From: Microbacterium invictum
GTDB lineage: Bacteria; Actinomycetota; Actinomycetes; Actinomycetales; Microbacteriaceae
Assembly (NCBI RefSeq): GCF_034421375.1
Contig: NZ_CP139779.1
Coordinates: 434,001-498,000, forward strand
Direction of reading: 5' to 3'
DNA: 64,000 bases
Shown here: positions 25,340 through 34,426 of the stretch, in pieces
How positions within the stretch are numbered: the first letter of the stretch is position 1
Layout: the number at the start of each line of letters is the position of its first letter
Position numbers and translations under genes: made by a program
The notes under the pieces: model-generated
Database searches by the model: none
Seen by the model: only the letters and a program-made list of their open reading frames with translations
What the model was told of the DNA's origin: nothing

Positions 25340-25798
25340 TCAGGCGAGGCGGTCGAGGAAGACGTGGAGCGCGGCGTCGACGCTCGCCTCGAGCACCTCG
25401 CCAGGGTCATCGGTGTCGAGCACCAGCGCTCGGTGCCCGCTGCCGGTGTCATCCGCCCACCCCACGTACACGGTGCCGGGAGGGTGTCCGTCCGAGGGAT
25501 CCGGACCTCCGACGCCGGTCACCGATACGGCGATGTCGGCGATGATCAGCCGGCGCACACCCCGGGCCAGCTGCTCGGCGCACTGCGGAGAACACGGATC
25601 CGTGCCAGGTTCCAGCCCGAGAAGGCGCTCCTTGACGTCGAGGGCGTAGCAGACCACCCCGCCGGCGAACCATTCCTGCGCTGACGCGCCCTTCCCGATC
25701 GTCGAGGCCAGCAGGCCGCAGGTGAGGGACTCGGCCACGGCCAGCTGCACCCCGCGTTCCTGCGCGCGCTCCGCCAGAGCCTCGACGGCGTCCATCAC
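25340..25798 (-). CDS. pncC: CinA-like nicotinamide-nucleotide amidohydrolase PncC
   Basis: This 152-residue protein is the stand-alone C-terminal CinA domain: LAVAESLTCGLLASTIG, GGVVCYALDVKERLLG and SVTGVGGPDPSDGHPPGTVYVGW are all conserved. PncC deamidates nicotinamide mononucleotide to NaMN and so recycles NAD breakdown products. Its ATG overlaps the stop of the upstream acidic protein by four bases (ATGA), so the two are coupled. Confidence 0.9.
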   Translation of the reverse strand: MMDAVEALAERAQERGVQLAVAESLTCGLLASTIGKGASAQEWFAGGVVCYALDVKERLLGLEPGTDPCSPQCAEQLARGVRRLIIADIAVSVTGVGGPDPSDGHPPGTVYVGWADDTGSGHRALVLDTDDPGEVLEASVDAALHVFLDRLA

Positions 25799-26229
25799 GG
25801 GTGGACGCCCGGCGCGGTGTCGTCGTCCGAAGGGCTTTCCAGTTCGCGGACCAGGGCGTCGAGGTCGACGTCGTCATCGAGTCCGGCGTCCTGCAGACGG
25901 CGCGACAGGATGTCGCGAAGCTGGTCCTCCCGGGCGTTGCCGAGCTGGATGTCGGCTCGGGTCTGCACCAGGATCCCGCGCACCTCTTCGCTCAGCGTCG
26001 TGGAGTTTTGATCCTCCAGGGGTGCGTCCTGGGTGGCTATGTCGTCGGATTCCTCGCCGCGCGGACCGACCCCGGCGATGTCGTTCTGGCTCGACGCCTC
26101 GGCATCTGCGGAACCTGTGCCTTCCGGGACGACGGCCGGGGCTGCGCCCGAGTCGGCGCCGCCGCCCCCCGCGGGCGTCGGGCTGACGGACGCCGCCTGG
26201 TCGTCATCGTGCGGCTGGTTCGTGGTCAT
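25795..26229 (-). CDS. Acidic hypothetical protein coupled to pncC
   Basis: This 144-residue protein starts at ATG 26229 with GGGAA upstream. The first ~75 residues are low-complexity and disordered. The rest (LSEEVRGILVQTRADIQLGN, REDQLRDILSRRLQDAGL) is predicted helical and acidic. I do not recognise a family. The four-base overlap with pncC implies coexpression. It faces away from the promoter at 26320. Confidence 0.6.
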   Translation of the reverse strand: MTTNQPHDDDQAASVSPTPAGGGGADSGAAPAVVPEGTGSADAEASSQNDIAGVGPRGEESDDIATQDAPLEDQNSTTLSEEVRGILVQTRADIQLGNAREDQLRDILSRRLQDAGLDDDVDLDALVRELESPSDDDTAPGVHP

Positions 26230-26319
26230 GTGGTGTTCCCTTCTCGGGCGCGGCGCCGTCGATGGACGATACCGCTGCTGCCCCCCACCCTGGCGCGGGT
26301 CGCAGCGATTCGCACCCGG

Positions 26320-26348
26320 TTGACGGCGTCGACGAAGCCGATTATCGG
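26320..26348 (+). promoter_or_regulatory. Sigma-70-like promoter with palindromic -10 region
   Basis: TTGACG (26320-26325) and TATCGG (26343-26348) are 17 bases apart. The palindrome CCGAT-T-ATCGG (26338-26348) covers the -10 and could be an operator. The next gene downstream starts at 26416. Confidence 0.45.
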
Positions 26349-26415
26349 AATCACGCGAACCCGTTCTGTCAAGGGCCTGGGCTTCGACGCGTTCATCGGC
26401 GCATGATCGACTCGG

Positions 26416-26709
26416 GTGAGTGCGATGTACAACGTCAGTGATCGATTCCTCGTCTTCGTGCCGGTGTCCGGAGACACCTGGCTGCTCTGCGATCGGTCGC
26501 ATCCGGCCGATGACCCCCGGGCGGTGATCGCGATCGCCACACGCGCCGTCTTAGGTGTGGACGTGATCTGGCGTCACGGCATCCGCGCCCCTCGCCGCTT
26601 CGATCGATTCGACGATGTGGTCCGCACGGCGGCCGACGTGCTCTCGCCCCGCAGCGGCGGGCCCCGCCGACCGGTACCGATCCCGCACCGCCCGCCCGCG
26701 CGCGGGTGA
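26416..26709 (+). CDS. Small hypothetical protein
   Basis: This 97-residue frame starts with GTG 26416; ATG 26425 is an alternative. The N-terminal half (YNVSDRFLVFVPVSGDTWLL) looks like a beta-strand pair and the middle (AVIAIATRAVLGVDVIW, FDDVVRTAADVL) is helical, so it is plausibly a real folded protein. The C-terminus is Arg/Pro rich. No family is recognised. It lies behind the promoter at 26320. Confidence 0.5.
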   Translation: MSAMYNVSDRFLVFVPVSGDTWLLCDRSHPADDPRAVIAIATRAVLGVDVIWRHGIRAPRRFDRFDDVVRTAADVLSPRSGGPRRPVPIPHRPPARG

Positions 26710-26801
26710 GCCCGCGGCATCCGGCTGTCAAGCCCCTCGCCCCCGCGCGGATCCGCGACGAACCTCGAGGCGTCATCGTTCTTCGAGCAGAGGAGCCGCC
26801 A

Positions 26802-27662
26802 GTGTCGGATGACGCCGAGCAGACGTTCCCTTCCCAGGGGCAGGAGCAGCCCGGGCAGACCCGGGAGATGCTCCCCGAACCGGACCATGGGGAGGGCGGC
26901 TACGTCGGGTCGGGACGTCTGGCAGGAAAGCGTACCCTCATCACCGGCGGTGACTCCGGCATCGGACGCGCCGTCGCGATCGCCTTCGCGCGGGAGGGTG
27001 CCGACGTCGTCATCACGGCGCTGCCGGAGGAAGAGCAGGATGCCGCGGCCACCGTCGCGCTCGTCGAGGACGCCGGCCGCACCGGCGCGGTGCTTCTCGG
27101 CGATCTGCGAGACGAGGAGTTCGCGGCCCGCATCGTCGACGACGCGATCGGCCGCATGGGCGGTCTCGATGTCGTCGTGCTGAACGCCGCGTACCAGGCC
27201 GATCGCGACAGCCTCGCCACGCTGTCGACCGAGGAGTTCGATCGTGTGTTCCGCACCAACCTGTATGGGCTCATCTTCTCCGCCCGCGCTGCCCTGCCGC
27301 GACTGACGGCGGGCGCCTCGATCATCGTCACCTCGTCGGTGCAGGCGTTCCAGCCTTCGCCCGGGCTGATCGACTACGCGATGACGAAAGCGGCTCAGGT
27401 GGCTTTCGTGAAGGCCCTTGCACAGGAGGTGGGCGAGCGGGGAATCCGGGTGAATGCCGTCGCCCCGGGGCCGATCTGGACACCCCTCATCCCGGCGACC
27501 GGGTTTGACGAGGAGAAGCTGACCTCGTTCGGCACCGACACCCCTCTCGGACGCGCCGGTCAGCCCGCGGAGCTCGCAGGCGCCTACGTCTACCTGGCGT
27601 CGGACGATGCGTCGTACACGTCGGGCGCCGTCCTCGCCGTCACCGGTGGCAAGCCGCTCTAG
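26802..27662 (+). CDS. SDR family oxidoreductase (YhdF/YdaD-like)
   Basis: This 286-residue protein has a ~35-residue N-terminal extension (PSQGQEQPGQTREMLPEPDHGEGGY in family position, only partly quoted: PGQTREMLPEPDHG). A classical SDR follows with TLITGGDSGIGRAVA, LNAAY and the active-site DYAMTK. That extension and the PGPIWTPLIP segment are typical of the general-stress SDR group that includes Bacillus YhdF and YdaD. It acts on an unknown alcohol or carbonyl. The GTG at 26802 follows AGAGGAG. Confidence 0.85.
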   Translation: MSDDAEQTFPSQGQEQPGQTREMLPEPDHGEGGYVGSGRLAGKRTLITGGDSGIGRAVAIAFAREGADVVITALPEEEQDAAATVALVEDAGRTGAVLLGDLRDEEFAARIVDDAIGRMGGLDVVVLNAAYQADRDSLATLSTEEFDRVFRTNLYGLIFSARAALPRLTAGASIIVTSSVQAFQPSPGLIDYAMTKAAQVAFVKALAQEVGERGIRVNAVAPGPIWTPLIPATGFDEEKLTSFGTDTPLGRAGQPAELAGAYVYLASDDASYTSGAVLAVTGGKPL

Positions 27663-27710
27663 CGGCAGCTTCGCCCCCGATCGGGACGCCGGACTGACTA
27701 AGATTTCCCT

Positions 27711-28052
27711 ATGGGCAGGTTCATCTACGACACGATGGCGAATTCGGTGGACATCGAAGACCGCACTCTCGCTCATCTGCGCATCGTCGTGATGAACAAG
27801 CTCCGCCGGTCGGAGTCGTTCATGTTCGACGTCGAAATCGGAGACGGCAGCGGGCGGCGCAGCTTCTGGATGCATCCGTCGGTGCCGATGCAGTTCCACT
27901 TCTTCGGCAGCCGCAATCCGCGGATCAACCGCCTGTGGATCGAAGAGCTCATGCTCGCCGCGAGCGGCCCGAACGGCCTCAGCATCACACCCGAGCCGGC
28001 CGAGGAAGAGAACCCGCCGAGCCCGGGGTCTGCTCCGCGCGGTCTGAGCTGA
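27711..28052 (+). CDS. Small conserved actinobacterial protein, paralogue A
   Basis: This 113-residue protein (MGRFIYDTMANSVDIEDRTL...) is a paralogue of the gene at 28250-28603. They share the order of a short N-terminal hairpin, VDIEDRTLAHLRIVVMNKLRR-like helix, ESF strand, an FWMHPSVPMQF strand pair and a WIEELM helix. Such proteins are common in Microbacteriaceae and are sometimes labelled DNA-ligase-like, but no ligase motif (KxDG) is present, so I assign no function. A possible -10 (TAAGAT) lies just upstream. Confidence 0.7.
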   Translation: MGRFIYDTMANSVDIEDRTLAHLRIVVMNKLRRSESFMFDVEIGDGSGRRSFWMHPSVPMQFHFFGSRNPRINRLWIEELMLAASGPNGLSITPEPAEEENPPSPGSAPRGLS

Positions 28053-28100
28053 GGCACCCACGCGCCGGACGCTGTGTGGCGCGCAGCGCATCCCCTCGGG

Positions 28101-28161
28101 CGCGATCCGTCAAAGGATGCGGCCTGCGTCGCATCCAGACCGCATCTATCGACGGATCGCG
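28101..28161. repeat. Intergenic palindromic repeat (GCGAYCCGTCA family)
   Basis: Arms CGCGATCCGTC (28101-28111) and GACGGATCGCG (28151-28161) are perfect inverted repeats flanking a ~39-base GC-rich middle. The three copies at 63.6-63.9 kb share the arm sequence with ACCC for ATCC. It lies between two convergent paralogous genes. Confidence 0.7.
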
Positions 28162-28183
28162 ATCGGGCGCGGGGGTCGGGACG

Positions 28184-28200
28184 CGCGATCCGTCAGAAAG
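28184..28200. repeat. Half copy of the GCGAYCCGTCA repeat
   Basis: CGCGATCCGTCAGAAAG repeats the left arm of the repeat family. No matching right arm is seen before the gene end at 28250, so this copy looks truncated. Confidence 0.55.
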
Positions 28201-28249
28201 TGCGCAGGGCGCGGGACCCGCGGGGCGCGCAACACACGCGCCACGCCAC

Positions 28250-28603
28250 TCAACGCAGCGCGCGGAGCTCCGCGATGTGCTCTGGGGACCCCTCGGACGA
28301 GGAGTCCATGTGCTCGGCGACCAGGGTGATCCCGCCGCTGGCGTTGGCCGAGCCCATCAGCTCGTCGATCCACGCTCGGCTGATCGCGGGCGCCTCCGGC
28401 TCGTCGAAGACGAAGCGCAGCGGGATGGACGGGTGCAACCAGATCGTGCTGCGCCCGGTCGGCTCGTCATCCGGATGCCGCCACGAGACCGTGAAGCTCT
28501 CATCCCGGCGGAGCTTCGTGGCGATGACGATCTTCAGGTGCGACAGCGCCCGGTCGTCGATGTCGATGGGGGTCGCCGACCCGCCGTAGAAGATGGTGCC
28601 CAC
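28250..28603 (-). CDS. Small conserved actinobacterial protein, paralogue B
   Basis: This 117-residue protein shares its layout with the gene at 27711: GTIFYGGSATPIDIDDRAL, HLKIVIATKLRRDESF, STIWLHPSIPLRF and AWIDELMGSAN. The function is unknown; the strict conservation of HPS-P and W(I)xELM suggests a folded binding domain. It follows a 50-codon Pro-rich gene by 7 bases and is convergent with its paralogue. Confidence 0.7.
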   Translation of the reverse strand: MGTIFYGGSATPIDIDDRALSHLKIVIATKLRRDESFTVSWRHPDDEPTGRSTIWLHPSIPLRFVFDEPEAPAISRAWIDELMGSANASGGITLVAEHMDSSSEGSPEHIAELRALR

Positions 28604-28610
28604 GGCGCGG

Positions 28611-28763
28611 TCAACCCCGCCCGACCGCGGATCGCTCCGGGGGAAGCAACGGGTTCGGCTCCGAGGGGTTCGGCGCGGTCGGTTCGCTCGGCGTCGGCGC
28701 GAGGGGCTCGGCGGGCGTGGACCCCGGGGTCTCCTCGGGAAGAGGGAGTGCAGCGTAAGTCAT
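28611..28763 (-). CDS. Small Pro/Glu-rich protein (50 aa)
   Basis: The ATG at 28763 has an excellent ribosome binding site (GGAGG five bases upstream). The product is Pro/Ser/Glu rich with an EPxxPxPSEPTAPxPSEP pattern and is probably unstructured. It ends 7 bases before the paralogue B gene and is likely its operon partner. It is short enough that it might be a leader peptide instead. Confidence 0.5.
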   Translation of the reverse strand: MTYAALPLPEETPGSTPAEPLAPTPSEPTAPNPSEPNPLLPPERSAVGRG

Positions 28764-28872
28764 GACAACCTCCTTCACGCTCCACCCTGCGCCCGGCCCG
28801 CTGCGCATCCCAGTGGGTTGACGGTCCGGCGCGAGGGGTATATCCGCGCGCACGCGCGTGCCGGACCCTGCG

Positions 28873-31206
28873 TCAGCTGACCGCCGCCGGCATGGAGGCG
28901 GTCACGCCGTCGGTGGGAGCCGGCGCGGGCCTGACCCGGGCTGTCGCGATACGCGGGTCGCTCGCACCGACGGGGTGGACCTCTCCGGTGATCTCGATCG
29001 AGGCCGTGGTCTCGCGATCGACGACCGACGTGCCCGCCCAGAGGTCTACCCTGCCCGGTTCGACGATGCGGGTGAGATCGCGCCCGCTGAACGCGAGCCG
29101 CTGAGTGGGGACCTCGAACGACACGACCGCCGCGTCGCCCGGCTCGAGCGTCACGCGCTGGTAGGCGAGCAGCTGCGCCTGCGGACGGGTGACGGATGCC
29201 GCGACGTCGTGGGCGTACAGCTGAACGACGTCGGTGCCGGTGCGATCGCCGGCATTGCGTACGGTGACCTTCGCGGTGAAGACGGCGCCCGCGGCCACCG
29301 ATGCGTCGACCGTCAGGTCCTCGTGATGGAACGCCGTGTACCCGAGCCCGTGCCCGAACGGCAGCACGGGAGCGTTCGCGGCGCTGGTGACCTCGGAGGG
29401 CCCACCGAGATGCGGATGCAGGTAGGTGTAGGGCTGCGCGCCGGCCGCGCGGGGGAGCGACACCGGCAGACGGCCCGACGGGTTGACCGCGCCGGTGAGG
29501 ATGGCGGCGAGGGCGGTCCCGCCCTCTTCGCCCGGGAAGAAGGACTGCACGACGGCCGCGGGGGCGTGCTCGCCCTCCACCGCCCAGGCGATGGCGTAGG
29601 GGCGCCCGGTGAGAAGGACCATCACCGTGGGAGTGCCGGTGGCGACGACGGCCTCGACGAGCTCGCGCTGCACGCCGGGCAGGTCGAGCGACTCGACGTC
29701 GTTGCCCTCGCCCACCGTGCCGCGGCCGAACAGACCTGCACGGTCGCCGACGACCACGACCGCCACGTCGCTCGCTGCGGCGAGCTCGACCGCCGCGGCG
29801 ATCCTCGACCGGTCGTCGCCCTCGACGTCGCATCCGGCCTCTTGGGTGATCCGGGCGTCGGGGAGCGCACCGCGGAGCGCCTCGAGCACGGTCGGGATCT
29901 CGAAGCCCATCGCGGTGCCCGGGTGGTGCGCCAGCACGTGGTTGGCGAACGAGTAGCAGCCCATGAGGGCCTCGGCGCTGTCGGCGTTGGGCCCGAGAAC
30001 GGCGATCCGACGCGTGTCGCGGCCGAGCGGCAGCATCCCGTCGTTCGTCAGGAGCACCGTGCCCTCCTCGGCGAGGCGTCGCGCGACGCGTCGGTGGGCA
30101 GGGCTGTCGAGGTCGATCCGGCGGGGCGGGCTGTCGAAGTCGGCGTCGAGGAGGCCCAGGTCTTCCTTCTGGGTGAGGACGCGGGTCACTGCGCGGTCGA
30201 TCACGGCCTCGTCGAGGAGGCCGGCGCGCACCCTCTCGGCGAGCGCGGGGTAGGCGTCGAGGGTGGGCAGCTCCACGTCGATCCCGGCCTCGAGGGCCAG
30301 CTGCGCAGCCTCGCCGGGGTCGGCGGCGATCTGGTGCATGGTGTGGAGGAAGGCCACGGCGAAGTAGTCCGCGACGACGACGCCGTCGAAGCCCCATCGG
30401 TCGCGCAGCAGTTCGGTGAGGTATTCGCGGGATGCCGCGACGGGGACGCCGTCGATCTCGGCGTAGGAGTTCATCACCGCGCGCACCCCGCCGTCGCGCA
30501 CCGCCATCTCGAACGGCGGCAGGAAGACATCGGCGATCTCGCGGGGTCCGGCGTGCACCGGCGCGTGATTGCGGCCGGCCCGCGAGCCGGAGTAGCCCAC
30601 AAAGTGCTTCAGGGTGGCGTGCACCCCGGCATCCTGGAGCCCCCGTACGTAGGCCGTCCCGATCGTGCCGACGACGTAGGGGTCTTCGGCGATGCACTCG
30701 TCGACCCGGCCCCACCGCGGGTCGCGGATGACATCGAGCACCGGGGCCAGACCCTGGTGGATGCCGAGCTCGCGCATCGAGCCGCCGATGAGGCGACCCA
30801 TCTCGGCGACGAGGTCGGGGTCGAAGGCCGCGCCCCACGCCAGCGGCGTGGGGAAGGTCGCCGCCTGCCACGCCGCGAGACCGGTGAGGCACTCCTCGTG
30901 GACGAGCGCGGGGATGCCCAGGCGGGTCTCGCGCTGCAGCCGGCGCTGCTCGTTCCACAGCCACTCGGCCCGGGCTATGGGATCGACCGGACGCGTGCCG
31001 TAGACCCGCGTGAAATGACCGATGCCGTGCACGACCGCATCCTCGAACCGCGTCGAGGTCTTCATCTCGCCCGCGAGGGGAGCCACCACCTCGTCGCCCT
31101 GGTCGATCCAGAAGCCGACGAGCTGGCCGAGCTTCTCGTCGAGGGTCATGCGGTGGACGAGGTCCAGGACGCGCTCGGAGGCCGAGAGGGCAGGAGGGAG
31201 TGTCAC
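28873..31206 (-). CDS. GH3 beta-xylosidase/beta-glucosidase
   Basis: This 777-residue protein is a full GH3 enzyme: the barrel domain has KHFVGYSGSRAGRNHAP and the nucleophile Asp280 in VVVADYFAV, then a second domain and a C-terminal fibronectin-III-like domain (FGHGLGYTAF, VTVRNAGDRTGTDVVQLY). There is no signal peptide, so it hydrolyses imported oligosaccharides in the cytoplasm. GTG 31206 is preferred since AAGAAAG lies upstream and it leaves a 37-base gap to the ABC permease. An earlier in-frame start (31260) would overlap that gene. The operon context with a sugar ABC transporter and xylan genes points to xylo-oligosaccharides. Confidence 0.87.
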   Translation of the reverse strand: MTLPPALSASERVLDLVHRMTLDEKLGQLVGFWIDQGDEVVAPLAGEMKTSTRFEDAVVHGIGHFTRVYGTRPVDPIARAEWLWNEQRRLQRETRLGIPALVHEECLTGLAAWQAATFPTPLAWGAAFDPDLVAEMGRLIGGSMRELGIHQGLAPVLDVIRDPRWGRVDECIAEDPYVVGTIGTAYVRGLQDAGVHATLKHFVGYSGSRAGRNHAPVHAGPREIADVFLPPFEMAVRDGGVRAVMNSYAEIDGVPVAASREYLTELLRDRWGFDGVVVADYFAVAFLHTMHQIAADPGEAAQLALEAGIDVELPTLDAYPALAERVRAGLLDEAVIDRAVTRVLTQKEDLGLLDADFDSPPRRIDLDSPAHRRVARRLAEEGTVLLTNDGMLPLGRDTRRIAVLGPNADSAEALMGCYSFANHVLAHHPGTAMGFEIPTVLEALRGALPDARITQEAGCDVEGDDRSRIAAAVELAAASDVAVVVVGDRAGLFGRGTVGEGNDVESLDLPGVQRELVEAVVATGTPTVMVLLTGRPYAIAWAVEGEHAPAAVVQSFFPGEEGGTALAAILTGAVNPSGRLPVSLPRAAGAQPYTYLHPHLGGPSEVTSAANAPVLPFGHGLGYTAFHHEDLTVDASVAAGAVFTAKVTVRNAGDRTGTDVVQLYAHDVAASVTRPQAQLLAYQRVTLEPGDAAVVSFEVPTQRLAFSGRDLTRIVEPGRVDLWAGTSVVDRETTASIEITGEVHPVGASDPRIATARVRPAPAPTDGVTASMPAAVS

Positions 31207-31243
31207 GATGCTGCTTTCTTCGATGTCGACGAGGGAAGAGGCG

Positions 31244-32125
31244 TCAGCCCTTGACGGCACCGGTGAGGCCGCCGACGATGCGACGCTCGAAGAGGCTGAA
31301 GAAGATCAGCGCCGGGAGCATCGACAGGGACGTGAACGCCAGCACCCGTGCGGTGTCGACGGAGTACTGCGAGGAGAACTGCTGCACACCCAGGGGCAGG
31401 GTGAACGCCGCCTCGTTGTTCAGGATGAACAGGGGGAGCAGGTAGGCGTTCCAGCTGCCGATGAAGGCGAGGATCGACACCGTGATCACCCCGGGCACGG
31501 CCAGGGGCAGCACCATGCGCCAGAAGAACGCCAGGCGACCGCAGCCGTCGATGTAGGCCGCCTCCTGGATCTCATCGGGAATGGCGCGCAGGAACGGCAC
31601 CAGGATGATGATCGTCACCGGCAGCGCGAACGCGATCTGCGGCAGGATGACGCCGGGGAGGCTGTTCATCAGTCCGAGGTTGCGGATCACGATGTACAGC
31701 GGCGTGATCGCGACGGTGATCGGGAACATCAGGCCCGCGGCGAAGAGGGCGTAGAGCGCACCGCGCCCGCGGAAGCTGTAACGGGCGATCACGTAGCTGG
31801 CCATGAGACCGAGGGCGACGGCGCCGACGGTGGTCGCCAGGCCCACCAGCGTGGAGTTGCCCACCTGCGTCCAGAACTGCGGGGCCGCCAGCACGCTGGC
31901 GTAGTTCTCCCAGCGCCACTCGGTCGGAAGCCCGGCGGGGTTGACGGTGATCTCGGAGTTGCTGCGGAAGCCGCCGATGATGATGTACAGCACCGGACCG
32001 AGCATCATGCCGATGACGACGAGGGCGATGAAGTAAACGCTCGGCGGACCCCAGGGGAGCTTCTTCGCGGGCGCACCCTTGCTGCGTCGACCGGCGACGC
32101 GGGTGGTGATGGTCATGGTGCTCAT
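31244..32125 (-). CDS. Carbohydrate ABC transporter permease (MalG type)
   Basis: This 293-residue inner-membrane protein has six predicted helices and the EAA loop EAAYIDGCGRLAFFWRMVLPL in the usual place. That is the coupling site for the ATPase. It belongs to the CUT1 (oligosaccharide) class. Its ATG overlaps the stop of the MalF-type gene by four bases. GH3 follows downstream. No ATPase is encoded nearby, so a shared MsiK-type ATPase is probably used, as is usual in actinobacteria. Confidence 0.92.
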   Translation of the reverse strand: MSTMTITTRVAGRRSKGAPAKKLPWGPPSVYFIALVVIGMMLGPVLYIIIGGFRSNSEITVNPAGLPTEWRWENYASVLAAPQFWTQVGNSTLVGLATTVGAVALGLMASYVIARYSFRGRGALYALFAAGLMFPITVAITPLYIVIRNLGLMNSLPGVILPQIAFALPVTIIILVPFLRAIPDEIQEAAYIDGCGRLAFFWRMVLPLAVPGVITVSILAFIGSWNAYLLPLFILNNEAAFTLPLGVQQFSSQYSVDTARVLAFTSLSMLPALIFFSLFERRIVGGLTGAVKG

Positions 32126-33135
32126 CCGGCACCCCTTTCGGTGATCGCCCCGGCGGTGTCGCGTCGCAGCACGTAGCGCTGGTAGATCAGGGCGACGGCC
32201 AGCGAGATGAGGAAGATGACGACGGCGACGGCGTTCCCGTAGCCGAAGTTCCCGGCGTTGCGGCCGGTGGCGACCATGTAGATGGCCATGGTGTTGGTGC
32301 CCGCCACGGATGCGACGTACTGACCCCAGATGATGTAGACGAGGTCGAACAGCTGCAGGGCGCCGATGATGGACAGGAACGCCCAGATCCGCACGGTGGG
32401 TCCGAGCAGCGGCAGGGTGATCCGCCGCTGGATCTGCCAGTACGACGCGCCGTCGATCGCGGCGGCCTCGTACAGCTCCTCGGGGATCGACTGGAGGCCG
32501 GCGAGGAAGAGGATGACGGCGAAGCCGACGTACTTCCAGGTGAGGATCGCCATCAGCGTCCAGATCGCGATCGCGGGATCGGAGAGCCAGTCGGCGGCGA
32601 GGAAGCCGAGGCCGACGTTCTCGAGGAAGCCGTTCAGCGCGCCGCGCGTGGCCAGGAGCAGGCTGAACCCGGTGCCGACGACGACCTCGGCGATGACGTA
32701 GGGGACGAAGATCAGCACCCGGATGACCGACTGACCGCGCATCCTGCGGTTCAGCAGCAGGGCCAGCAGCAGCGCGACCGGCCCCTGCATCACCAGGGAG
32801 GCGATGACGATGAAGGCGTTGTGACCGAGCGCCGCTTGGAAGTTCGGATCGCTGAAGATCACGAAGTAGTTCTGCAGGCCGACGAAGTCGGTGGCGGGGC
32901 CGAACCCCGACCAGCGGAAGAACCCGTAGTAGGCCGCCATCACCACGGGAAGGATGACGAAGCCGACGAAGAAGGCGACGGCGGGGCCCACCATGAGGAG
33001 GACTTCGAGGCGGCCCGACCAGCCCAGGCCCCGCGGACGGCTCTTGTCCCGCCGCACGGACGGGGGCGGCGTGGCGCCGCCCCCGTCGTGCTGCGCGAGA
33101 TCGGAGTCCGTGGTGGACATCTCGCGGACGGTCAT
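32122..33135 (-). CDS. Carbohydrate ABC transporter permease (MalF type)
   Basis: This 337-residue protein has a ~35-residue cytoplasmic N-terminus, six helices and the EAA motif ELYEAAAIDGASYWQIQRRITLP. It pairs with the MalG-type protein to form the CUT1 channel. ATG 33135 nearly abuts the binding-protein stop (33137); ATG 33120 is an alternative. It is part of the four-gene operon binding protein-MalF-MalG-GH3. Confidence 0.92.
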   Translation of the reverse strand: MTVREMSTTDSDLAQHDGGGATPPPSVRRDKSRPRGLGWSGRLEVLLMVGPAVAFFVGFVILPVVMAAYYGFFRWSGFGPATDFVGLQNYFVIFSDPNFQAALGHNAFIVIASLVMQGPVALLLALLLNRRMRGQSVIRVLIFVPYVIAEVVVGTGFSLLLATRGALNGFLENVGLGFLAADWLSDPAIAIWTLMAILTWKYVGFAVILFLAGLQSIPEELYEAAAIDGASYWQIQRRITLPLLGPTVRIWAFLSIIGALQLFDLVYIIWGQYVASVAGTNTMAIYMVATGRNAGNFGYGNAVAVVIFLISLAVALIYQRYVLRRDTAGAITERGAG

Positions 33136-33136
33136 G

Positions 33137-34426
33137 TCAGCCCTGCGCGCCGGCGGTGTTGACCGACTGGATGAACTGCTCGGGGTCGCTGTTGCCCGCG
33201 AGCATGTCGACGACCGCCACGTTCAGCGCGTTGCCGACGTTCTGGCCGAGGACCGTGTCGAGCCACTGCGAGACGAACGGGGCGCTGTTGTACGCCTCGA
33301 GGATCTGCTGCAGGTAGGGCTCGGTCACCGCTTCCTGCGCCACGGTGTTCACCGGCGGCGACTGGAAGGCCTCGTAGTACAGCTGCTGCTGCTCGGCGCT
33401 GGCGACGAAGTTGAGGAAGTCGACGCACTCGTCGGGGGCGTCTGCGGCGCAGGAGTAACCATCGACACCGCCCATCATCGAACCGGGCTCACCCTCGCCG
33501 CCCTCGATCTCGGGGAACGGGAACCAGGCGAGGTCGGGGAGAGGCTGCTCGTCGGGCGTGAGGGAGGCGATGACACCCGGGTTCCACGCGCCCATGAGCT
33601 CCATCGCGGCCTGGCGGTTGGCCAGCAGGCCCGCCGACGATCCCGCGCCCTGCTGGGCGGGAGTGGTCAGGAAGCCCTCGTTGAAGGGCTCGATCGAGGC
33701 GAAGTCCTGGAGGTTCTCGGCGGCGCGGGTCCAGCACTCGTCGCTGAAGTCCTTCGAGTCGCCGGTCTCTTCGATGACCTCGGGGCTGCACTCGCGGAGG
33801 GCGAAGAAGTAGTACCAGTGCGCGGCGGGCCAGGCGTCCTGGGCGCCGAGGGCGATCGGCGCGATGCCGGTGCCCTTGAGGGATTCGACGGCTGCTTCGA
33901 GGTCGTCGATCGACGCGGGGGTCTCGGTGATCCCGGCCTCGGCGAAGGCGTCCTCGCTGTACCAGAAGCCACCGGGGAGCACCGACAGCGGCATGGCCCA
34001 CACCGAGTCCTGATAGGTCTCGGCGGCGAAGGAGCCCTCGGGGATCTCGGCGCGCACGTCGTCGGAGATCACGTCGGTGAGGTCCTTCAGCTGACCGGCG
34101 TTGACCATGTCGGCCATCTTTCCGCCGCCGCGCTGCAGGAAGATGTCCGGCGGGTCGCCGGCGTTCAGCGCGGTCTGGAGCAGACCGTCGAGGTCTTCGT
34201 TCTGCACCGACTGCATCTCGATGGTGACGCCCGGGTTCTCCTCCTCGAACGCCTCGATGGCGTTCGTCCAGAACTCCTGGCCGGGGCCGGTGGTGGAGTT
34301 CTGCCAGAGGGTCATCTGCACGCTTCCGTCGGCGGACTCGCCGCCGCCTCCGCCGGAGCATGCGCTCAGTACGAGCGCGCCGGCGAGCAGTGACACCGCG
34401 CCCGCTGTGATTCTGCTGGCTTTCAT
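33137..34426 (-). CDS. Sugar ABC transporter substrate-binding lipoprotein
   Basis: This 429-residue lipoprotein has a signal ending in the lipobox VLSAC and a Gly-rich spacer. The family-1 solute-binding fold is seen in MTLWQNSTTGPGQEFW, FLQRGGGKMADMV and AAMELMGAWNPGV. ATG 34426 is chosen with AGGTGA 7-12 bases upstream over the in-frame GTG 34435. It captures the oligosaccharide outside the membrane. It heads the operon, 120 bases from a palindrome that lies in front of the divergent LacI gene. Confidence 0.92.
   Translation of the reverse strand: MKASRITAGAVSLLAGALVLSACSGGGGGESADGSVQMTLWQNSTTGPGQEFWTNAIEAFEEENPGVTIEMQSVQNEDLDGLLQTALNAGDPPDIFLQRGGGKMADMVNAGQLKDLTDVISDDVRAEIPEGSFAAETYQDSVWAMPLSVLPGGFWYSEDAFAEAGITETPASIDDLEAAVESLKGTGIAPIALGAQDAWPAAHWYYFFALRECSPEVIEETGDSKDFSDECWTRAAENLQDFASIEPFNEGFLTTPAQQGAGSSAGLLANRQAAMELMGAWNPGVIASLTPDEQPLPDLAWFPFPEIEGGEGEPGSMMGGVDGYSCAADAPDECVDFLNFVASAEQQQLYYEAFQSPPVNTVAQEAVTEPYLQQILEAYNSAPFVSQWLDTVLGQNVGNALNVAVVDMLAGNSDPEQFIQSVNTAGAQG

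Noticed and set aside
28858..31254. Plus-strand open frame of 798 codons opposite GH3
   Set aside because: It is antisense to a complete GH3 enzyme with catalytic residues; no family pattern in the frame.
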